A DNA stretch of 9,002 nucleotides, from positions 1 through 9,002 of the forward strand of contig CAYSNI010000030.1 in assembly GCA_964432465.1 (NCBI GenBank). Reading direction: 5' to 3'. The translations under genes and the position numbers were made by a program. Positions 5,151 through 9,002 of this stretch are shown here, piece by piece. How positions within the stretch are numbered: the first letter of the stretch is position 1; each line of letters starts with the position of its first letter. Source of the DNA: JAHFLQ01 sp964432465. GTDB lineage: Bacteria; Patescibacteriota; Minisyncoccia; UBA6257; WO2-44-18. Below the pieces are notes generated by a model. The model saw nothing but the letters and a program-made list of their open reading frames with translations. It had not been told where the DNA came from and made no database searches.

Positions 5151-5846
5151 CTATTTCTGGAGAAATTCGATCGCCTCACGAAACACGTCGACCGAAAGCG
5201 GCCGCGTGCTATCCACCTTGATATGCGGGTAAAGCTCGATTTCGGGAGGCACAGGTGGTTGCTCCTCTATCAACTTCTGCCACTCAGCGTCGGAGCTGAC
5301 CTTAAATTTGTCGTGTTCAGCCCCTCGTACGCGCAGACGCTGACGCACCACATCCTGTGGCGCATGCACCAGAATGATCTTCAGATTGAATCCGACATCC
5401 GCCAGCTGGGGAACGAGAACCTGCTCGATATATCCCCATCGAATCTCCTTGATGTAGTTGCCGTCCAGAATCGGATGCTTCCCGAGAGAAAGTAATTGGC
5501 GAGCAATCATGAGCATGCAATGATACGTCTGCAAGCAGACATGGGTGCCGTAATACCGATTGTGCGGATTACTGTGATCACTGTAGCTAACAGCAATTCT
5601 ATCTTTCGGTATGTACCGGCCCATGTCAGTACGCTCACCAGCGCGGGTACTCCAAAGATAAGAATAACTTAAAGTGTCCTTATCGATATAGACCGCGTCG
5701 TTAATCGCCCTCGCGAGCGGTCGGAAAAAAGTACTCTTGCCTACGCCGCCTATCCCGGCGCCGATAATCAGCGTCGGACTAGGCAGATCAAAGCGAGCTC
5801 CAACTTCGAAATCATTCCGCTTCGGAACTCCGTCGTACACGTACAT
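5151..5846 (-). CDS. P-loop ATP-binding protein, kinase/zeta-toxin-like (AAA_33 type)
   Basis: This 231-residue soluble protein (from the ATG at 5846) has a Walker A motif GAGIGGVGKST at residues 29-39, a VYIDKD strand-and-acid motif (52-57), a GKHPILDGNYIKE segment, and an Arg-rich lid-like stretch RQRLRVRGAEHDKF. This order resembles small P-loop phosphotransferases (AAA_33, zeta-toxin, gluconate- or nucleoside-kinase relatives). The substrate cannot be told from sequence. Its position just upstream of heptose-phosphate genes suggests a sugar or sugar-phosphate, but its own terminator means co-transcription is doubtful. The frame is open to 5903, but the 19 extra residues would overlap the -35 and -10 boxes, whereas GGAGG at 5851-5855 is 4 nt before the chosen ATG. 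A GTG two codons further in (5840) has 10-nt spacing and is possible. Confidence 0.75.
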   Translation of the reverse strand: MYVYDGVPKRNDFEVGARFDLPSPTLIIGAGIGGVGKSTFFRPLARAINDAVYIDKDTLSYSYLWSTRAGERTDMGRYIPKDRIAVSYSDHSNPHNRYYGTHVCLQTYHCMLMIARQLLSLGKHPILDGNYIKEIRWGYIEQVLVPQLADVGFNLKIILVHAPQDVVRQRLRVRGAEHDKFKVSSDAEWQKLIEEQPPVPPEIELYPHIKVDSTRPLSVDVFREAIEFLQK

Positions 5847-5850
5847 ACGC

Positions 5851-5855
5851 CCTCC
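5851..5855 (-). promoter_or_regulatory. Shine-Dalgarno GGAGG deciding the P-loop kinase start
   Basis: GGAGG lies 4 nt before the ATG at 5846. Together with the promoter at 5875-5903 it rules against the longer frame starting at 5903. Confidence 0.75.
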
Positions 5856-5874
5856 AAAATAAGAACTGTACGAT

Positions 5875-5903
5875 AGTATACAACAGCTACTGATTAAAGG
5901 CAA
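5875..5903 (-). promoter_or_regulatory. Promoter of the P-loop kinase gene
   Basis: On the minus strand TTGCCT (5898-5903, 4 of 6) and TATACT (5875-5880, 5 of 6) are 17 bp apart. The -10 box ends 28 nt before the ATG, giving a predicted leader of about 22 nt with the Shine-Dalgarno inside it. Confidence 0.7.
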
Positions 5904-5947
5904 CTAGAGAATGCCCCAGGCAATTTATCAGTTTTTATTTTTTAAAT

Positions 5948-5975
5948 TTAACCTTTTAATTTTTCATGATATGCT
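5948..5975 (+). promoter_or_regulatory. Candidate promoter of the methyltransferase gene
   Basis: On the plus strand TTAACC (5948-5953) is followed after 16 bp by TATGCT (5970-5975), with TGA directly before it (extended -10 pattern). Transcription would start near 5982, giving a leader of about 120 nt that contains both arms of the inverted repeat 5993-6101. The surrounding sequence is very AT-rich, so chance matches are likely. A second weak candidate, GTGACA (6034-6039) with AATGCT (6057-6062) at 17 bp, lies between the arms. Confidence 0.4.
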
Positions 5976-5992
5976 TTAAAAAGATTTACTTG

Positions 5993-6101
5993 TCCCGTTA
6001 GAAGTGGCACTCAACTCAGCCGTTTTTGCTCAGGTGACAAAAAAATATATCAAAACAATGCTTAAAAGTCCGCTTCAAAATAAGTTCCACTTCTAACGGG
6101 A
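5993..6101. repeat. 19-bp inverted repeat ending on the methyltransferase start codon
   Basis: The left arm 5993-6011 and right arm 6083-6101 match as inverted copies at 18 of 19 positions, including 15 consecutive pairs centred on cccgttagaagtgg. A 71-nt AT-rich segment separates them. The right arm ends on the A of the ATG at 6101. In RNA the arms would form a long closing stem that holds the start codon. In DNA the layout also resembles the ends of a small mobile element or an invertible segment. No recombinase gene is in the window. Confidence 0.8.
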
Positions 6102-7000
6102 TGAAATCCACCGATAAAAGATTTATCAGTCTCCTGACCTGCCCGAACTGCAAAGCGGCAGACTTTGGAGTCTACGAAAGCAAACTGATTTGCGGGAAAT
6201 GCCACGCGGAATATCCTATTGTTAACTCCGCCCCACAAATCATCCACCCGGAATTAATTCAACAATATAAAAAATATAACGCGGAAGCTTTGACTCCCGT
6301 AAATAGGCTGAAGACCCTGGTTAAGAAATCTCCCCGGCTGTTCCAATTCCTCACCTACGCGATTGGAAGTATTTCCTATTTTGGTTGGTCGCCTCGAAAA
6401 GCTCTTTTAAAAACCTTTCGTAAAGAAGAATTGGCGGATAAAATTATTCTCAATATCGGCTCCGGAATTAAGCGCGTACACTCGGAAGTAATAAATATTG
6501 ATATCTTCCCTTTTGAAAATGTGGATCTCGTTACCGACGCGACTAAACTTCCAATTAAAGACGGCTCGGTGGACATGGTCGTCACCGAATCCACCCTTGA
6601 GCACATACCCGACGCAGAATTAGCTATTAAAGAAATCTGCCGCGTAGTGAAGCCGGGCGGTTATGTTTATGTAAGCATCCCATTCTTGCTTCCTTTCCAT
6701 GCCTCACCCAACGACTATATTCGCTTCACTAATACCGGACTAAAACACAAATTCGCAATCTTTGACCCAATCCGCGTTGGTATGAACGGCGGCCCCGCTT
6801 CCGCCCTCGTCTCTTTCCTAATGCACTTCCTAGCTATTCCTTTCTCCATAATTTCAACCGGTCTCTACAATCTGATGACCTATATTTTTATGGCCGTACT
6901 GTCTCCTCTTCGAATCTTTGACTTGGTCTACTGCTTGTTCCCCCGCTCCCGTGATGCGGCGGCGATGACTTACTTTATCGGTAAAAAGAAAAATCCGTAG
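6101..7000 (+). CDS. Zinc-ribbon class I SAM-dependent methyltransferase with hydrophobic C-terminus
   Basis: The 299-residue product starts with a Trm112-like zinc ribbon, LLTCPNCKAADFG then ICGKCHAEYPI, with cysteines 14, 17, 31 and 34. A Methyltransf_11-type domain follows: motif I IILNIGSG (115-122), acidic strand-2 end VINIDIF (130-136), DATKLPIKDGSVDMVVTEST (146-165), LEHIPD (166-171), and RVVKPGGYVYVSIPF (181-195). Residues 234-280 are strongly hydrophobic and could lie in or on the membrane. It probably methylates a sugar or a lipid-linked glycan intermediate; the acceptor is unknown. It is the only plus-strand gene in the window. No spaced Shine-Dalgarno precedes the ATG, and no other in-frame start codon lies in the 45 nt upstream. 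Its stop lies in the shared terminator hairpin. Confidence 0.83.
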   Translation: MKSTDKRFISLLTCPNCKAADFGVYESKLICGKCHAEYPIVNSAPQIIHPELIQQYKKYNAEALTPVNRLKTLVKKSPRLFQFLTYAIGSISYFGWSPRKALLKTFRKEELADKIILNIGSGIKRVHSEVINIDIFPFENVDLVTDATKLPIKDGSVDMVVTESTLEHIPDAELAIKEICRVVKPGGYVYVSIPFLLPFHASPNDYIRFTNTGLKHKFAIFDPIRVGMNGGPASALVSFLMHFLAIPFSIISTGLYNLMTYIFMAVLSPLRIFDLVYCLFPRSRDAAAMTYFIGKKKNP

Positions 7001-7016
7001 ACTATCTACGGATTTT
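6990..7016. terminator. Bidirectional terminator shared by two convergent genes
   Basis: A perfect 12-bp stem (6990-7001 with 7005-7016) closes a 3-nt loop. Plus-strand transcripts end in ATTTTATAT, and minus-strand transcripts end in ATTTTTCTTTTT. The methyltransferase TAG (6998-7000) is in the left arm, and the loop (7002-7004) is the stop codon of the membrane protein gene. Confidence 0.9.
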
Positions 7017-8903
7017 ATATATCTCCACCTCTGCGTTTTTATAGATAAGTTCTAGATCCGGATCCGAAGAAAGATCTATCTGAGTTATCTGCTTTTCCCA
7101 TGGCCCGTAATATACATACTCAGCCTCAACATCTCTCCAGGTAACCGAAATATTCGGATATTTTGCAAAAAGCTCATCAGCCTTCTCCTTACTGATGAAT
7201 CTATACTTGCCTTCGCTGCGGGGCATGCGCTCCGGATCGTTAACGTAATAACCCACGTAGAGATAACTGAGCGTCTCTTTGATATTCAGGTGACGATGAT
7301 GGTCGTCGTTGATACACTCACCAGTGCAAACCATTTCTTGATAGTCGGTTTCCAGAGTGTCCCTAAGGAAGGCCGGGGTTACTTTGAAAAGGTTATAGGA
7401 ACTCAAAAACCGATCCTCTAAAATCGTATTTGGAGCAGCAGTATTGAATCCTCCGGCCAAATAAGGCCGCGCCGAAGTTTGCGCATTTAGGTAAAGCGAC
7501 GTAATAAAGGATGGCGAAATTATCTTTGGCTCATTGGGTAAATTACTATTTATCCACGTCCAAGAATCAACAATGCTGGGATTAAAATTACGGGATTCAA
7601 AAGTTTTTTCGGCAATAAATTCCTGCGGTGGGTTAATGAAAACAAGCGCATTTACAATTTTTTTCGATACCAGTAAAGCTGAGACGAACATTAGGCAAAT
7701 CATCGCCGTTTTATAATTGAATCTTTTAATCAGCTCATAAAGCATATGAAGGAGGATCACGAATATGAAGGCGCTGATCGGACGGAACCAATGATCGGGC
7801 GAAGGAACAAAACCTGTTATGACCTGGACATTCCACACGACAAACATCGCCACGTTAAAAATCCAATACAAAATGGCAGTTCGTTCTTGCCCGCGGCGAT
7901 AAAATACAAAATAAATTAATCCTGCCAATAATCCGTAAAAAACGTAATGGAATATAGCCGGCTCGCCACCAATAAAAAACAGGGTCCGGCTAGTTTCTAC
8001 TCCGATCCTAGCCGTTACTTCGCTCGCAGTTGAGGAGCCTCGGAAGGTAAGGAAGTTGGCCCAATAAGGAATCGCAATGACAACTAAAGCAAGGCCTAGA
8101 GCCAAACAAGACTTAAAAAAAGCTCGGTCTTTTTTCAGATTAAAAAGCGCGAACAGACCGATCAGTCCGGCGACAATCACTAAGAACACCCAGTAGTGAA
8201 AATAAACGTAAAACATTAAACCGATCAACGATCCGGTAACCGCTCCGCTTTTCCAGTTTGGTTTTTTCCAAAAAATCAATAACGTGGCGATGACGGGAAG
8301 GAATACTAGATAAGTTAAAAGTGGGTCTTCGGTACGACCAAGCGGCAATTTCGCGAGAGGTGTCTGAATTAAAGGAACAAAATACTTAACTACGTTATTT
8401 AAAAATAAGGTTATCGTCCTAAAAGATTCCGGCAAAGATCGGAACATTGGCGTCATCACGCCAAGAAGCGCGATAAAAATAGCGTAGATCTTATTTCCAG
8501 AAATGATTTTCCCCAACCAATAGAAAAGAAGAAATAAAATTGGCGCTAAAAGGAATGTTGCCAGCAAATACGCAGTATTAATATCTCCACTGGTCATATA
8601 AATAAATCCAGCCATCAAAAGCGGCATGATTTGGAATGGACCAAATGGCGTCACGGCTTGTGAGTCAAAATAAAGATCTCCGGGAGGAAAATGACCGTCA
8701 TAAATTTCCCGGAAACGCGAAAAAGTTCCATAAGCTTCGTCACCGTGATGAGTAAGTTGGCTCAATACGTAAGGCCTCCCTTGATCGGCCAACTTTTTCC
8801 AAATTAACAATTCCGGAGCTACATAAAGAACGCCGACGAATAGTGCGAGACCGATAAGAAGCCAGGTAAATTTATTTTTTAAGACGCTTCGCATAATAAG
8901 CAA
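7002..8903 (-). CDS. Multi-pass membrane GT-C-type glycosyltransferase-like protein
   Basis: A 633-residue integral membrane protein with roughly eleven hydrophobic segments, near residues 12-33, 87-103, 111-133, 138-154, 196-212, 221-254, 265-285, 317-335, 343-365, 374-391 and 399-423. After the first segment comes a long loop with HHGDEAYGTFSRFREIYDG (52-70), the position and acidic character of the catalytic loop in GT-C enzymes. The last 200 or so residues form a soluble domain ending in LIYKNAEVEIYKIRR, a tail often seen in such proteins. It probably transfers a sugar from a lipid carrier on the outer face of the membrane; donor and acceptor are unknown. A TTG start at 8903 is favoured by GAGG at 8911-8914 (spacing 7); the ATG at 8894 lacks a spaced Shine-Dalgarno. 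The gene overlaps the upstream epimerase end. Confidence 0.75.
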   Translation of the reverse strand: MLIMRSVLKNKFTWLLIGLALFVGVLYVAPELLIWKKLADQGRPYVLSQLTHHGDEAYGTFSRFREIYDGHFPPGDLYFDSQAVTPFGPFQIMPLLMAGFIYMTSGDINTAYLLATFLLAPILFLLFYWLGKIISGNKIYAIFIALLGVMTPMFRSLPESFRTITLFLNNVVKYFVPLIQTPLAKLPLGRTEDPLLTYLVFLPVIATLLIFWKKPNWKSGAVTGSLIGLMFYVYFHYWVFLVIVAGLIGLFALFNLKKDRAFFKSCLALGLALVVIAIPYWANFLTFRGSSTASEVTARIGVETSRTLFFIGGEPAIFHYVFYGLLAGLIYFVFYRRGQERTAILYWIFNVAMFVVWNVQVITGFVPSPDHWFRPISAFIFVILLHMLYELIKRFNYKTAMICLMFVSALLVSKKIVNALVFINPPQEFIAEKTFESRNFNPSIVDSWTWINSNLPNEPKIISPSFITSLYLNAQTSARPYLAGGFNTAAPNTILEDRFLSSYNLFKVTPAFLRDTLETDYQEMVCTGECINDDHHRHLNIKETLSYLYVGYYVNDPERMPRSEGKYRFISKEKADELFAKYPNISVTWRDVEAEYVYYGPWEKQITQIDLSSDPDLELIYKNAEVEIYKIRR

Positions 8904-9002
8904 CTGCGCGCCTCAAACCCGTCTCGAGGTCAGTGCTAGGCTTCCATCCGAGCTCTTTCTTGATGCGGGAAATATCCGCGACCAACATGTGCGGATCCCC
9001 AG
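8872..9002 (-). CDS. NAD-dependent NDP-sugar epimerase/dehydratase, C-terminal end (cut by window edge)
   Basis: The last 42 residues of a gene entering from the right edge are visible, ending at TAA 8872-8874. They read GDPHMLVADISRIKKELGW then KPSTDLETGLRRAVAYYAK, the typical C-terminal pattern of extended short-chain dehydrogenases such as UDP-glucose 4-epimerase and dTDP-glucose 4,6-dehydratase relatives. The pattern is GDP...-VAD-S...-LGW-P...-LE-GL. The exact substrate cannot be told without the N-terminal part. Its end overlaps the start of the membrane protein gene by 32 nt (TTG start) or 23 nt (ATG start), so the two are very likely co-transcribed. Confidence 0.82.
   Translation of the reverse strand, partial: GDPHMLVADISRIKKELGWKPSTDLETGLRRAVAYYAKRLKK
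8911..8914 (-). promoter_or_regulatory. Shine-Dalgarno GAGG supporting a TTG start
   Basis: GAGG lies 7 nt before TTG at 8903 and 16 nt before the ATG at 8894. It is also inside the coding sequence of the epimerase, so its presence may be coincidental. Confidence 0.4.

Noticed and set aside
5847..5903. Longer N-terminus of the P-loop protein (19 extra residues)
   Set aside because: This segment contains the -35 and -10 boxes and the Shine-Dalgarno, so it is untranslated.
5904..5940. Terminator from the small tgcc-cca-ggca hairpin before a T-rich stretch
   Set aside because: The stem is only 4 bp, the T-run is 9 nt or more away, and no gene ends there on the plus strand.
6376..6606. Minus-strand open frames inside the methyltransferase gene
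   Set aside because: They are antisense shadows of a coding region with clear SAM-binding motifs.

Overview
The window (about 45-50% GC by eye) is a stretch of bacterial surface-polysaccharide genes. It holds seven complete protein genes and two cut by the window edges. All are on the minus strand except one methyltransferase. I see no rRNA, tRNA, CRISPR array, transposase or phage gene. The organism is most likely a member of the Candidate Phyla Radiation/Patescibacteria. This is inferred from the compact terminator hairpins around single genes, the mix of SD-led and SD-less starts, and the heptose and glycosyltransferase gene mix. No marker gene confirms it, and an ordinary Gram-negative or S-layer bacterium cannot be excluded.

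Layout, read in the minus direction from the right edge. The C-terminal end of an NDP-sugar epimerase (8872-9002) overlaps a 633-residue multi-pass membrane protein of GT-C type (7002-8903). That gene converges on a plus-strand zinc-ribbon SAM methyltransferase (6101-7000), and the two share one hairpin that contains both stop codons. A 254-bp divergent intergenic region (5847-6100) carries promoters and a near-perfect 19-bp inverted repeat that ends on the methyltransferase start codon. Then follow, all on the minus strand, a P-loop kinase-like protein (5151-5846), a GmhB-type HAD phosphatase (4549-5088), an HddA-type GHMP sugar kinase (3515-4489), a GmhA-type sedoheptulose-7-phosphate isomerase (2664-3293) and a TalC-like transaldolase (1708-2550). 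Last come a CDP-glycerol-transferase-like glycosyltransferase (243-1601) and the start of a second, related one (1-235).

The genes from 5088 down to 1708 fit one pathway. Transaldolase can make sedoheptulose 7-phosphate, GmhA isomerises it to D-glycero-D-manno-heptose 7-phosphate, HddA phosphorylates C1 and GmhB removes the C7 phosphate. The product would be ready for nucleotide activation. No nucleotidyltransferase (HddC or HldE type) is present in the window. The flanking glycosyltransferases, methyltransferase, epimerase and GT-C protein would use or modify the resulting glycan.

Most genes of the heptose block look like separate cassettes rather than one operon. Five have a sigma-70-like promoter whose -10 box lies 27-29 nt before the start codon, and four of the block's genes are followed by a hairpin plus U-tract. 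Two inverted-repeat structures (3336-3508 and 5993-6101) are the least explained parts of the sequence.
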